Source of the DNA: Siphonodentalium dalli
Lineage: Eukaryota; Mollusca; Scaphopoda; Gadilida; Siphonodentaliidae
Reading direction: 5' to 3'
NCBI GenBank assembly: GCA_032622095.1
Contig: CP136067.1
Location: 78,084,705 to 78,148,704 of the forward strand
Length of the DNA stretch: 64,000 nucleotides
Shown here: positions 1 to 12,180 of the stretch, piece after piece
How positions within the stretch are numbered: the stretch's first letter is position 1
How the letters are laid out: each line of letters begins with the position of its first letter
Notes under the pieces: model-generated
Told to the model about the DNA's origin: nothing
Seen by the model: only the letters and a program-made list of their open reading frames with translations
Database searches by the model: none
Program-made: the position numbers and the translations under genes

Positions 1-1
1 T

Positions 2-133
2 TCTTCTGCTACATTATACCCATGGGACGCATCATGGACACTCTGTGAAATGAATTTCGATGCTGCTGACAGTAAGATTTATGTGGAAGTCTCAAGAAAG
101 GATCCGGACGGATTTCTGAACGCTTGTCAATAA
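2..133 (+). CDS. Possible 3' end of an exon or gene cut by the window edge
   Basis: A frame open from base 2 to a TAA at 131-133 encodes about 43 residues. The last part (from the Met at base 50) reads as a mixed acidic and basic peptide ending ...KDPDGFLNACQ, which is less biased than the Leu/Ile/Tyr/Ser-rich random frames elsewhere in this AT-rich window. I do not recognise the family. No splice acceptor or poly(A) signal could be assigned with confidence, and an open run of this length is quite possible by chance. It could be a terminal exon, a decayed pseudogene or nothing. Confidence 0.15.
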   Translation, partial: SSATLYPWDASWTLCEMNFDAADSKIYVEVSRKDPDGFLNACQ

Positions 134-479
134 CTCGAGAAATGTTTCCTTGATATAAGGCAATGGATAAGCAGATTTAATTTAATCTTAATGACGACAA
201 GTCGGAGTTCTTATAGTTCTTGGTTCCAAACATTCACTCTATGAACCCCGAAACTCAAGACGATGTGTATCTTTCAGCATTATACTTGGCGAGAGCGACA
301 TACCCTCAACCGATTATTTAAGAAATGGTGGCTTTCTTTAACGGCACAATGTTATAACACCTTACATGTGTCTTATTGTCATCGTCGATGTCGTAGAAGG
401 GTGCGTTGTCGTTTATTGGAAAGTGAAATGACTGATCAATGATCAAGTTAGTAAGTTTCAATGTTAATATAACTATATG

Positions 480-835
480 CTGATTAATATATTTTAGCAA
501 GTTGATCTACCAACACCATGTTGATCAAGCATGAAGATAAGTTCGTTGATGAAGCTAGATCTTAAGTTGATCAGTAAAGTTGACTAATTTGATGATTCAA
601 GTTGGCTAAGTTTATTAATCAAAGTATGTTAACTAATTAAAGCCACTTCGCGGTTTGCGCTCCAAAATACACCTAATAATATTCGATTTTGAATTTTTTC
701 CCTGTGTCGAATTAGGTCTGTAAATACTTGCACTACCTTCTATATATGATCATTATATATAGCCGAGTTGGTTACTCGAGATAGTTAAGTTGATTAACCA
801 AGTTAATAAGTCGAGTAACGATTAATTAAATCGCA
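480..835. repeat. Imperfect low-complexity repeats of an AAGTTGATTAA-like motif
   Basis: Between about 480 and 630, and again at 768-835, words such as AAGTTGAT, AAGTTGACTAA, AAGTTGATTAACC and AAGTTAATAAG recur at irregular spacing. A non-repetitive piece at about 640-765 separates the two patches. This looks like a degenerate short tandem repeat. No function is evident. Confidence 0.5.
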
Positions 836-3800
836 TATGCATGGTGGTAGTATCGTGCTGTAGAATATATGGCCTGTCAAGTTAAAAATCCCATGTTGTC
901 CATCACATGGTGAGCGAGATCCATACACAACAGTTGAACATGCAGTTTCTCTTAATCTGTGTGGTGATGAGCTCTAGGGATCAGCGACATTTAAAAAACA
1001 GTTATGGTCGTATATAAATACAGGTCATCAAACTTGGTATAACTCGTGAAATTTGAACCCCTTCTTTACTGAATGAAGTCTCCCCATTAGCTGTATATAC
1101 AAGAATATATTGGAATGGTATATTAGTCACTTGGCTGGGTTGTCCGGAAATATTAGCAGACGACGACAGACAGACACACATAATACAAGAGCAGCATGCC
1201 GTGGATCCACTCCATTGGTGGGAAATGCTCAGATAATAATAAATTTGGCAAACATCATATATGGCCGATTCTTGAACTTATTATATGCACATTTCCTAAG
1301 GGAACCAGTCAGCATTTAGTGAAGAAATTGTTAATGTTGCTGTATGCCAGCCATCTTCCTGGTCTTTATACATTGTATATAAGTTATACGCCGGCCCACT
1401 GAATTAAGATTAGAAACTATACTTTGAGATGTTTTGAGTCCACATATGCAAATATCCATAGACGAGTTAATATGTTGGTCTAACCATGCTTGGTTTATTC
1501 AGATATTTGTTTTTATGTGGGAATACGATGTCCTCTATATATGGTTTCCCAAGATCTTAAGTTATTTTTACCCATATCTGGTTGTTTCCAAAACAAACAA
1601 AAAAACGTCTATTTGATCTCTACAGAAAGTCCGAAGGTCCAAAGCTTCACAACATATTTTATTCGCATTAGTCAGCAATTTCGCATTGCACACGCACCAA
1701 GGGTGCACACTCGCCCAGGATACACCAGCATACTTAATTATTCAAGGTATCGTTGAATAATGTGAATATAAACATTTTATGTGGGACGACTTAATATATT
1801 CGGTCAAATATTGACGCAATGGAGCGACTATCTCGTGAAATAAATCACGAATCACGATAAATAGATAAGGAAACCACGACTATATTTTTCATATTTCTAT
1901 CTCGGCGAAGGAATATCATGGAACAGAGTCATCTAGCGTTATAATCAGTTCCATCCCGACGCTTCATGTCGGCATTTTTTATCAGAAAATCACTTCTATC
2001 GTGTCTAGTGGTGATGGATGTAATCTGTACTGTTATAAAACGATCTCTGGGTTGTAAGAAGATATATTGGGCATAAGAATGAGCTATTTGTTCTCGGAGA
2101 TACAAACGAGAAATACTCATCAAGGGTAATAACTCGTGGGTACTTATCTCTCATCGTGCAGACGATATGATATTCTAATATTGATAGAAGCCCCTTCATT
2201 TCTCGAGTTGACATATGGTCTCAGTTGCCTCCTCCTTGGTATAATTGACGAACCATCATTGCGTAACCAATGCGAAACATATCAGGAACATGCGAACATG
2301 TGTCTCCATGATTTTCCCATTTCTTCTCCGAACTCCTAAATCAAAGTAATGGCACACCATTTATACAGCTAATGCGTTTTTCCAAAATAGATTTAACGGC
2401 TTCAATAGTATGTAATGATTTTCGGCAACGTATAATGGGCCTTGTATACAAAACGTGGTATAATATATTCACAAATTTCAAATTTACTGTCTTTCGGTAG
2501 CTGAGTTTTATACCCGTTTTATTGTATTTTTATGATATTTTACGAGCTGGCGTTTGGCTGGGTGATTGTCGATCGCACCATCACGTGTGCAATTTAATCA
2601 TAGATAGAATCGTCCGGGGTTAACATTTACGAGGTCCTTAAATCATAGTATTAATGGAAATTTGTCCCGACTGCAAAAAGCCATAGACGTTTAAATGTTG
2701 GGCGATTGTTTTGATCGCTGGGTCTGTCAGACTGATGCGGTCTTCGGAAGTGGTAAGACCCTGGTGCAAGATTGTCCCGGATTGGAGTATGTGCTTTGTG
2801 ATAGTTTGATAATTTTCCGCTGTTGGTTTTAATTCCTCCATACGTTAACCGGACTTAATATGTATTCCCGGATGTGGATCACCAAGGTGGAAACGGATAC
2901 GGTACACACCGAACACGGATAAACTTACCCAGAATGAGCTGAAGGGTTTCTAAACGAACATAAGAAGAAACCATTCAAAGACGGATATTCGGAACCACAC
3001 TCACTCAATTGCGAGAGGATGTAAATGCATATTAATCTTCGAGAAATGGAGTCAGTATTATGGTTGTCATAAGGTTATATAGGTTGTGATCAAAAAGGTT
3101 TGCGTAATTTGGGTCACACTGAACCCCGACAAGGCGATCTCGAACATACTTTCCTATTTCAGCGTCCATGGTTTGAAGGATGAAGTATAGTGGGGACTTG
3201 GTTCTTGTATGCGGAACATGCACGGAACGTTATAGACGGAGATATGGCGCGAAGCCAAAACTTGCCACGAGACGCTACTCGCATCCTATATATATGTAAA
3301 TAAAATGCTGCCGCAATTCAGAGAATAGGTGCCTGATTGAAAATAGCTCTGGTGATGGTAAGATATGGGAGTATGGATTCGCTCTATCCAAAGTGGAGAT
3401 TAGTGATATCGAACAATTCGTAAAAAAAATAATTATCAACGTTTGCATATGATTTAAAAACAAACAATATGTGGACATTTGATAAAAATAAATAGCAATA
3501 AACCTGCATAGTAATAATTATATAGTTATATGTGAAAATAGTGTTGCTATATAGCTATTGTTTAAAATTTGGGAAATAATTGAAATTTCGAGAGTTTCAA
3601 AAAAGTGCACTCCCTCTATATAGCACGTGAGTATAATCAGTTTCAAAAAATTAATAATATACCATACAAGTAATCGTCTTTGAATTCAAACATTATTATA
3701 ACAACGAATATTGCCGAAAATGGCGAGTAGTAAAATTAGTGTTTCTGCACGTGTTATGGTTGTAAACATACTAAATGAACTCAGTAATCATTCATTTAAT

Positions 3801-4017
3801 ATTTTCGCTTCCAGATTCCGGCTATAAAAATGGTTAGCTTTGTTGAATACTCGATCATAAAACTCAACCCCTCACATTTCATGAATTGCGTTTATTATTC
3901 CTATTAGTTAACTGTGTTTATTGTTCCCGTAATTGTGTCTATTTTATGTGTACATATTAAGGATATATTGTGGACTTACTTCACTAATTAAACCGACAAG
4001 TTAGTAACCAAACATTA

Positions 4018-4029
4018 CCCCCCCCCCCC
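4018..4029. repeat. Poly(C) run of 12
   Basis: An uninterrupted run of 12 C residues is present. Similar G runs lie at 7721-7730 (10 G) and 46953-46963 (11 G). Such runs are prone to sequencing length error. Confidence 0.9.
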
Positions 4030-5124
4030 TGGAAGATTATATAGCAATAAACTAAGATTATCTAAAATTCCAACCACATCGACCCTGTCCTTTCAGAGAA
4101 CACAATGTTTGAACTTTCCGCACAAATGTAAATATTTACTACTTTATCCTGTACGATTTATAGGGCATAAACATTACAAGGATTCCATCTACAATAGTCA
4201 CTGCATGTAATTCGTTTAGAAGAATTATGATGTGTTCTGCCTATTTTTATATAAAATTTATGAACATATTTTTAATGATTCTTTGTTATTTCGTTCTGAA
4301 CTCGTCGGCGGAGTGTTTCACATCACTTTAAATTTCGATTTGGATTAAGTCACTTAAAGACAGTCGAGTTCATGCTCATCTCCAATCAGGTTGATTCCGT
4401 TGATATGATATTATCGCATTGTCGTCATTAATACAATTCATATCGAAACCGCGGGTCGCTCTAAATCCGGAAATTTGCTTTAAACTTCTCAGATAATTAT
4501 ATACTTTATCTCCTTTAGATATTTGCATTCACTATAAATAAACCTCTAGTTACGACCAAAAAAATACATTTTATAAAGTTTAATAGGTCATCTATGCATA
4601 TTTTGGAATTACATATAAAACAGTATATACGGAGAGAAAAACACCCATAACTAACTAACCTATCGATATTCAGATTGTACATACTCTGATGTAAATATCC
4701 AGCTGTCTTTAGAATTTATTTGAAAATAACTTAGATAAATGCTCTTTATTTTTACCATATCAGGAAATAAAATTATAAATGACGCTCTGCATTGTTCCAC
4801 GCTGTGCATAATTTCATTTTTCAGACTGTCACGAGACTTTTGTTGACATTACTTGTTTGAATTAAAATGTCAGAACTCACACGCGCATTATATTGCAGGC
4901 ATAAATATCAATTAAATTATTTGTCTATAACATTATTGTTATAATTGTTTGGTCCCCTCTAAACTACCGAAATATAAGGATACTTGCTGAAACAGGCTCC
5001 TTTTCCTTGATTCTGAAATAAGCCCATAGTGAGCTTATTGTTTTTTTTTTTTTATTAAAGTTAATTATTTAAATTTTTTAAAAACCGACGCCATGCATCA
5101 TACATCCTGTTCTCCTGAAACCAG

Positions 5125-5272
5125 GCACATTATCTGCTTATAATATAACTTGTTTTAGGTATAAATAATCTGCTTATAATCGCCTCATTTTTAGTCTATA
5201 ATGTGCTGAAAATGTGAACATTTTAGTCACATTACCAACTCATAATGAGGCGATTCTAAGCAGATTATGTGC
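5125..5272. mobile_element. Foldback (MITE-like) repeat, copy A
   Basis: The left end reads GCACATTATCTGCTTATAAT and the right end, reverse-complemented, starts GCACATAATCTGCTTAGAAT. Inner arms ATCGCCTCAT and ATGAGGCGAT are also inverted. A weaker outer inverted pair, TTGATTCTGAAATAAGC near 5008 and its complement near 5337-5353, suggests the whole element may be about 350 bp. A related copy lies at 46699-46846. There is no coding capacity; a non-autonomous DNA transposon is the likely origin, but the superfamily is not clear because no clean target duplication was found. Confidence 0.55.
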
Positions 5273-5399
5273 GAACAATGACACAAATAAGCCAACTCCG
5301 CGCCAGTAACGGGTATGTATACGAGTCCATTATTTGCTTATTTCAGAATCAAATAATCACATTATGTACCTATTTCACATTATATGTGGCTTACGTGCG

Positions 5400-5539
5400 T
5401 ATTTTCACGAGGATATGTTGCATTATAACCTCCACCAGTGTACCCCGGGTCACCATACCGAATTTTGTTGCAATCGGTCGAGGGGTCTGGGAGTAAAATC
5501 ATAACAGACAGACATATCCTACTCTTTTATAAATATAGA
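5400..5539 (-). mobile_element. Helitron-like 5' end remnant
   Basis: The segment has the same layout as the intact Helitrons in this window: a module like CCGAATTTTGTTGCAATCGG, then ACAGACAGACA, then an AT-rich end finishing ...AAATATAGA followed by T. Read on the minus strand this gives A|TCTATATTT, the canonical TC start at an A|T site. No matching CTAG-plus-hairpin 3' end was found to its left, so this is an old or truncated copy. The 7640-7790 segment is related. Confidence 0.4.
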
Positions 5540-6199
5540 TGACCGAGGATACCCCTCCCCCATATCGCACATTCAACTTGAACTATAAATGGGATGGCCC
5601 AACTATTAGACGACTGTGCTCAAAATGGATATTAAGGCCAGGGTGTAAAGTTCAACAGATAATGTACATCATATATAGGCTCCTAGCTCAATTCTAAATA
5701 TACTGTGCATTTACTGATTTTCGTGCGAAATTATATAATTAGGGCTATATCCGTCCGTCTGTCTGTCCGTCCGAACAAATCACATTGTAACTTGAGTGTT
5801 ATTATCGGATTGTGGTGTCCTTTGGTACAGTGATAGCACAGGTTGCGGAACAGGATACCCACATTTTACGGGTTTCTTCCATTATATATGTTTCTTTTAC
5901 CAGAGTATATACGGTCCTTGACTGGGTGTCGGGGCCATATGTCACGAATGACATTGCACTTGTTATATAACATATTACCATCTTCCACTATAATTTTGCC
6001 ATCTTTCGGATCTAACATGTTATTTTCTACACTAGAATCTATAACTGCAATTTTCGCGTTAAATTCACCGGTAAACGTCCCAAAATCACACCAGACATCC
6101 TAATCTTAACAGATCAAGTTCGAATTTTGGTCATGGTCCGGTGATCTTTGGCGGAGTTGTGTCCCATGTTCTCCCCGAAAAAAAAATGTTTTAGTGGAC

Positions 6200-6880
6200 T
6201 ATTGTAATGAGCGGCATGTGTGTCCGTCTTAGTGTCCGTCTTAGTGTCCGTCCGAAACGTTTAAATATCTGGGCTATATCGTGTATTGTATAGTATATAT
6301 CCGACAACATTTTATGAAGCTTGGTATGTGTCATTCGTATGGGTATAGGTCCAGATCGAATTTGGATCCGATCCGAAATTTCTGGCAGATTTGTGCCCCT
6401 TTTCGACTTAGAAGTTGCTGATATCTTGTTGTCTGGATGATAACTCAAGTGATGATTATCCAATATAGCTTTCAAATTACCCAATGGCTTTAAATTTTTT
6501 ATGTGGATTAATCACAATTTCTGACTGAGATATGCCCGTTTTTACTTAGAACTTGCAGATTATTCTGGTATCTAGTTATGTGTTTAATAACAACATAGAC
6601 AGTTGCAAGCAAAGTTTGATTCAATGACTGTTCCCATGGGCATACTTCATTTCTAAAAAAAAGTCACCGGTCGAACAGAGCGAGCTTATTCGCAGGACGT
6701 GTGACCTAGCGACCTTTCGTTCAACTTAGATATATCTAAAGTTGTTGGTTGTCCGGATGATAACTTGAGAGCAATATTGAACAGAATTTCTTGGTTTGGT
6801 TTAATACAATTCAAACATTGAGCAATATTGAACAGAATTTCTTGGTTTGGTCTATTACAATTTAGACTAAATCATATGTG
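6200..6880. repeat. Old interspersed repeat with internal subrepeats
   Basis: The word GGATGATAACT recurs at about 6434 and 6755, each time after a TTGTCTGG- or TTGTCCGG-like stretch and near CGACTTAGAAGTTGCTG-like text. GTGTCCGTCTTA is duplicated at about 6220-6245. A direct tandem duplication of 51 bp starts at 6769 and 6820, both copies opening GAGCAATATTGAACAG. The pattern is that of an ancient, decayed dispersed repeat. No ORF is credible here. Confidence 0.45.
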
Positions 6881-6936
6881 CATGATGGCCATCCGACACT
6901 GAATAAAAGGTTGTCGAAGGGTCCTGTTTCGGCAAG

Positions 6937-6954
6937 TATATATATATATATATA
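6937..6954. repeat. (TA)n microsatellite
   Basis: An uninterrupted TA dinucleotide run is followed by GACTAGATG. Although CTAG follows, no terminal hairpin lies 11 nt inside, so it was not called as a Helitron end. Confidence 0.9.
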
Positions 6955-7639
6955 GACTAGATGAAACTGCATGGTTACATTTGGGAGCCTTTATTCAGCG
7001 GCGTAGTTTCCTTCGACGTAAACCATGCATGCAGCTAGATAAATAGGTTGGGATAATGCTGTTTGACGTCGAAGGCCCGTGTATATGTCTTTCTGTATCG
7101 GGGTTTAGCGTTGTTGACCCGCTCACCTAAAATCTCCAATAACTGTAATAAAATGTCATAATTGTGATGTAATGTGAAACATATATTTTATCACATTGTT
7201 TGCATAAATACGAACGTGTGCATTGAATATAAACAAACGTAGGTTACTCGTAATCATGCGGCATATTCTATGCGGAAATGTACATGAATGTTAGATTATA
7301 ATACATCAATATGACCGTAAAAGGTCATCTTTCTGGTATATATACTATAATGTATTGGTTTATATGGTAAAATCCATTAAAACTGACAAAAACGTTCGCC
7401 ACTGGATCTGGGCGCAAAGTCTGCTATAGAAATATATATACACGGAGCTTCGACGTAAAACAGCATTATCCCAACCGATTTCACTTGCTGGTTTGTGTGG
7501 AAGGACACTTGAACTACGTAGGGCCCTGCGACCCCTGCTAAAAGGGGCCCGTGGCCGCACAATTTTTTTTATAGATTGAACTCCTTGCTCAATTTACGAA
7601 AATCATTTAAAAAAAATAAAAATAAATTTATTTTGTTCA

Positions 7640-7790
7640 AATCAAAGTTTTTAAAAACTAACGGCGTTGTTTAACCCCGATCCATCTCAATTAATTTTAT
7701 TGAAATCGGTCAAGGGGTATGGGGGGGGGGAATCGCGAACAGACAGGCCGACATATATATCCTGCTCTTTTATGTAAATATGTATTTCGT
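7640..7790 (-). mobile_element. Helitron-like 5' end remnant, second copy
   Basis: It shares with 5400-5539 the order GAAATCGGTCAAGGGGTATG, a run of G, ACAGACAGGCCGACATATAT and CCTGCTCTTTTATGTAAATA. The terminal GA followed by T is not preserved. It is a degenerate fragment of the same family, inside otherwise anonymous sequence. Confidence 0.35.
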
Positions 7791-10412
7791 GAGTTGAATG
7801 GGGCCGGTATACATATGGCTTATTGTATTTGACGTATCCAGTGGTTACCATATTTCACTTGGACGCGTCATTGTGAATACATACAATAGATATTTTTTGC
7901 ATAGGCGTATCGTGTTTACGGGTGCATGTGTATCCCGATGACCGAGCATGTCGCTGCTTGATATACCGACTATACAGTGTGAAGTTGTGAACATAATCTC
8001 TTGATATTTGGTATGTGGTTCACTTTTGAGAACATGCAGGTCATCGTCAAGTTGGAATAATAATTTGACTTCTTTGTCCTTAAAAAAAGACAACGCCACA
8101 CGTCCTACACCCCTTTTGGAGGACGTGTGATAAGAGACCATTTATTTTTTGCGAATTACAGTTTTTAAAAAAACACTACACCGTGTGCAGCTCGTAACTC
8201 CGAAAATATATTATGAAATCAGTGTCAACAGAGTCAGGATTCATGCAGACGGAGGCCTCTCACTTTGATAGAACATGTTTGTGTAGTTCTGGTTTCTTCT
8301 GAATATTGTACTATATATATGGTTCGGTTTTGAGTGGTTAGCATGCAGTTGTATACAATGATCTTATTTCGTACGTTGTGCATGCCTTCTGAATACCATC
8401 ATGTATATATAGCATTTACAGCATGGGTGTTACTTCAAATCCCGAATAAATCGATTGCGATTCCTCGGACAGGTAGCATCGACAGTTTGCATCATTGGTG
8501 ACGGATTCGTGTCAAATGCTTGAAGGCTACAGACTACAACAATGTACAACAATGTCATCTAAACTGAATTGCCTGGAAATGTACAAGTGTAGCTTAAGTC
8601 GCGCCATTATAACTTTGTATCACACAACGTCGACATATAAATATATACATAAATTGTTGACTTCCCATACTTTAAAGTGCTGTATAATGCATGCATAACA
8701 TAACGCTTTAATTGTAGACATAAGATATTAAAGCTATATCCCCGCCATGTAATATACTTGCCATCGAAGGAAGCCCATGCAAGTCACAATGCTGCGCCGG
8801 TGCTTTTGCGTTGTTGTGCATGGCCATAACAAGGCACGTAGAAATATACGGGCGACCCTCAGGCGACAGTCGTTCACAGTAAAACAAGAGCCTTTGGACT
8901 CGCTGCACATTGCATGCATATAAAGGTTCGCGTTGATGCGAAAAATATTAAAGCTGAGAAATAGTAATAAATATTTAATTACGAAAAATATTCTAAGTGT
9001 TAATTACTCCAGCCGAGGTGCGAATGTGCAAGTTAGTAATTATCTGCTTGGCTCGAGGAAATGAGATCATATTTGATGCACTGAATGCAGAGCAAGCCAG
9101 AAGCAATGGAATACAATAGGGCTTCCCAACACGGTATGTTCTCATGAGAGATGCCCGTTGCGTGTACACAGTTACAAGGCTGACTTCGAGGTTGGGCCAA
9201 TGGCGTTATTGCAGGGTCGTGTCTAGTTGGGTCTCCGCTGTAGTGTCCGATATTGATCGTTGGATAGCGATCACCTGCACGAAGAGCAAGTATATCCCGG
9301 TATCTATCACCTTATCCTCGATTGTCTTCTTGTCTTGTTATTCAGGACTTTTCCTTGTGTTGCTATTCTACATTTATAAATGTCTACCAATTCTGGTCTT
9401 CTCATGTTTTCAAATTCCTCACGCTCTTGGTATCTGCATGTGTCTGCTATTGTTATCATTAACGTGTATGGTATGTGTCACTTTCGATACCTTCATATGA
9501 TTCCGTGCACAGTGCATATATTCACGCACTAGACCGCCTAACCGTTACCGTAGCCCATGCTGGATAGCCATGCTCGTTTATGGCTCATTAACTAAAAATC
9601 GTGTAAATCACAACGTCTTAAAAGGACTTAGCTGAGCATCGCATGTCCCGTCGATCGCGGCCCCTTTACTCCATTGTCTCCGTCCGTTTACACCTGACAA
9701 CTTTTACTAGGAACTTGAATCGGCTCGTGTTGTTTATTGCCCTCCAACACAATGCTCTGACGATTCTTCGTTCACGTGGTTTGTTCGCTGGAGACCATTT
9801 AGTGGCGTTCTTATTGATAGGGGACTTCAAACAAGCCGCCAGTTGCCCTGGTACGATCGTTTAGCGAAAACAATATTTTTATTGGAATATTCAATATACA
9901 TAAAAATCACATCAACTATCGATGTTCTTGGATTCACAGGACGTGATTTATTTCTGGGTTGAGGAAGCATTAATCATAGAATATATAACGCGACATTCGT
10001 GGGATTTTGGGTTTCAAATTCACATCGAGTCACCAGTTTCAACCTGCGTATTTGTCTTGTTTTATTTTGAAATAATCCATATTTCTACGACAATACAATA
10101 AATATGGCCGTATACAATTTTGGTAACAATTTATCGAACAAAACTGTCTTGCTTATGTATGCTCTGTACTTTCTTGATGACCACAAATGCGTTATTCGAA
10201 TACAGTTTATACAAGATTTTCGACAAACGAGAAAATACAATTATTCAATTCTAATATAGTTTATACAAGTCGAATATAGTTTATACAAGATTTCGACAAA
10301 CGAGAAAATACAATTATACAATTCTATTGGCTCAATTCTATTTAACCTATATAATGGGCACATGAATGGTTAACAACATTCTTTTGTCAACGATAAATAA
10401 CTATATATAGAA
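7791..10412. other. Anonymous intergenic DNA
   Basis: No recognised feature. A 118-codon open frame at 9144-9500 on the plus strand encodes two hydrophobic stretches but matches no family I know, and its upstream frame gives no support. It was not called as a gene. A direct repeat of the word CGAATATAGTTTATACAAG occurs around 10195-10300. Confidence 0.5.
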
Positions 10413-10452
10413 CTAGCCGATGAGCCCGACGTTGTCCGGGCTATTCAAAAAA

Positions 10453-10894
10453 CAAATTTCAAGTCGATAGCTCCACCCGTTTCCGAGATCTCGTCTGCGC
10501 ATGCGCGAAGCTGGCGTCGCACGGGCTCGGCGACCCGATAAAATTCGTATCCGGGGCAAGATACATTCACATACCAAATTTCAAGTCGATAGCTCCACCC
10601 GTTTCCGATATCTCGTCTGCTCATGCGCGAAGCTGGCGTCGCACGGGCTCGGCGACCCGATAAAATTCGTATCCGGGGCAAGATACATATATATACCAAA
10701 TTTCAAGTCGATAGCTCCACCCGTTTCCGAGATCTCGTCTGCGCATGCGCGAAGCTGGCGTCGCACGGGCTCGGCGACCCGATAAAATTCGTATCCGGTG
10801 CAAGATACATTCACATAGCAAATTTCAAGTCGATAGCTCCACCCGTTTCCGATATCTCGTCTGCGCATGCGCGAAGCGGGCGCCGCACGGGCTC
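10453..10894. repeat. 122-bp tandem repeat array inside the Helitron
   Basis: Unit starts (CAAATTTCAAGTCGATAGC) lie at 10453, 10575, 10697 and 10819, exactly 122 bp apart. Each unit contains CTCCACCCGTTTCCGAGATC, then TGCGCATGCGCGAAGC, then GGCTCGGCGACCCGATAAAA. GCGCATGCGC is a perfect palindrome that fits the NRF1 consensus YGCGCAYGCGCR; the second unit carries a substitution in it. The units are GC-rich and CpG-rich compared with their surroundings. Confidence 0.9.
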
Positions 10895-10983
10895 GCCAAT
10901 ACGACAACGTCCACCGTCTGGTCAAACTACACACACGTACCAAGTTTCGTCCCGATCGGTCGAGAATCGTAGATTTGTATAAA

Positions 10984-11056
10984 TGACAAACATACAGACA
11001 AACATACAGACAAACATACAGACAAACATACAGACAAACATACAAACAAACAGACA
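10984..11056. repeat. 12-bp microsatellite CAGACAAACATA
   Basis: About six near-perfect copies of a 12-bp unit lie just inside the 5' terminus (minus strand) of the Helitron. Other family members carry CAGA/CAAA variants at the same place, so the tract is part of the element. Confidence 0.85.
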
Positions 11057-11627
11057 GAGGTCTTCAAAATATATATGAGATAAACGTTTTTAGTATGTAT
11101 ATCATTATCAGTAAACTATGTCTCATGTCATTCAAGTTGTCCACCATCAATCACCCATCCACATTGTATTGTTGTACAATGTAATATATATTTGATTGGG
11201 AATAAATATTGGAAACTCATCAAAGGCGAACACTTGAACCCGTTTATAATCGGTGGTCGTTTGCTGCATTATGACGGCATCATATCCAAATACTTGGTAG
11301 AACAGCCTTTTTATGGAATAAATATATGAACAAGTGTAACCGAAAGATCCGCTTGAAGGGGATTATAGGTTATTTCTAACAACTGTCGAGCATGGGAAAC
11401 GAATAATTAGTACGTTATATGGTGTTAAGTCTATGTGTATATATATCTTTAGATATGTATTCGGGATACAAAATTACAACACACAATCTCATTCCTCATC
11501 GCATTGGCTTTGTTCTGTTGGAAATTCTAAAACAAAAACAAATATAGCCTACTAAATAGACCAGTATATGCTAAAAATGTCACTTTGTTATTAAAAAATT
11601 AGTAACGCAGCGGTTATTGACCATTTT

Positions 11628-12180
11628 TTAAAGGCACGGATTCGTTAAAGGTTATAATTTAGAATTAACAGTTACCAAATTATGAAATTAATAACAGTAT
11701 ATAATGATAGTATGGATGCGACATTTTCCACAAAACACACTCTGTCTGAGCCGAGCGTTTGTTGATATACAGCACATAAAGAGTGAGCGAAAAGCAAAAC
11801 ATTCAACACCTTGACATTTTTTTAGGAGAGTGATTCACGGTGACCATGCCATTCTACACTGAAATATTGATTGGCGAGCGCTATACCAGTATTTTGTAAA
11901 CAGCTTGGTGGCAATTTTAACAAAATTTCACTTAATGGGGTATCACCGGCGTTGAGTGTTTTGCTTATCGAATACTCTTTGCGTACTGAACTGTGAGATA
12001 TCATGGCTTTTGTTGACATAACACAGCGTCCGAACTTGGCAATACCATACTATTTAAGCGATATATATGATCGGTATAAGAAGTTTGTCTATATTTTAAC
12101 ATTCTCTCCGTTTATGGCGGATTTAACGGATGTGACTATTTTAACACAAATACCCGCCTCGAAGGAATTACTATCTTTAA
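11628..12180. mobile_element. TTAA-flanked MITE, copy 1
   Basis: The left end is TTAA|AGGCACGG and the right end TATCT|TTAA, giving TIRs of the type AGRYACGGGCGGCG seen best in copy 4. Inner arms are also inverted: AAGCAAAACATTCAACACC near 11790 pairs with GTTGAGTGTTTTGCTTATC near 11953. TTAA target duplications are typical of piggyBac and Kolobok-type transposons; which of the two cannot be told without a transposase. Length is 553 bp with no credible ORF. Confidence 0.65.

Larger units (their letters stand above)
134..4950. other. Anonymous AT-rich intergenic DNA
   Basis: No coding region, RNA gene or bounded transposon was recognised in this stretch. Short open frames here are Tyr/Ile/Leu-rich and overlap one another on both strands, as expected by chance in AT-rich DNA. 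It contains the AAGTTGATTAA-type low-complexity patches at about 480-835 and a run of 12 C at 4018-4029. The motif GCTCTTTAT at 4741 is shared with the repeat-rich right half of the window. Confidence 0.6.
10413..11080 (-). mobile_element. Complete non-autonomous Helitron, family A
   Basis: The element is delimited at base resolution. Read on the minus strand it starts with TC after an A (plus strand ends ...ATATATGAGA then T at 11081). It ends in CTAG before a T (plus strand A at 10412, then CTAGCCGATGA). The hairpin GCCCGACGTTGTCCGGGC lies 11 nt inside the CTAG end. These are the textbook Helitron signatures: 5' TC, 3' CTRR, subterminal hairpin, A|T target, no target duplication. The 668-bp body holds four 122-bp tandem units, a unique connector (CCAATACGACAACG...), and a 12-bp CAGACAAACATA microsatellite near the 5' end. 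It has no Rep/helicase sequence, so it depends on an autonomous relative. Confidence 0.85.

Noticed and set aside
6955..6985. CTAG after a (TA)n tract as a Helitron end
   Set aside because: No hairpin lies about 11 nt inside and no matching 5' end follows.
9144..9500. 118-codon frame with two hydrophobic stretches
   Set aside because: No family resemblance, codon composition like the surroundings, and no supporting features. Frames of this size are expected by chance in 64 kb.
10413..10445. Hammerhead-ribozyme-like start (CCGATGAG followed by a stem)
   Set aside because: The GATGAG-stem layout recalls a hammerhead core, but the required GAAA after stem II is replaced by TATTC here and by other text in the related families. 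The stem is better explained as the Helitron 3' hairpin.
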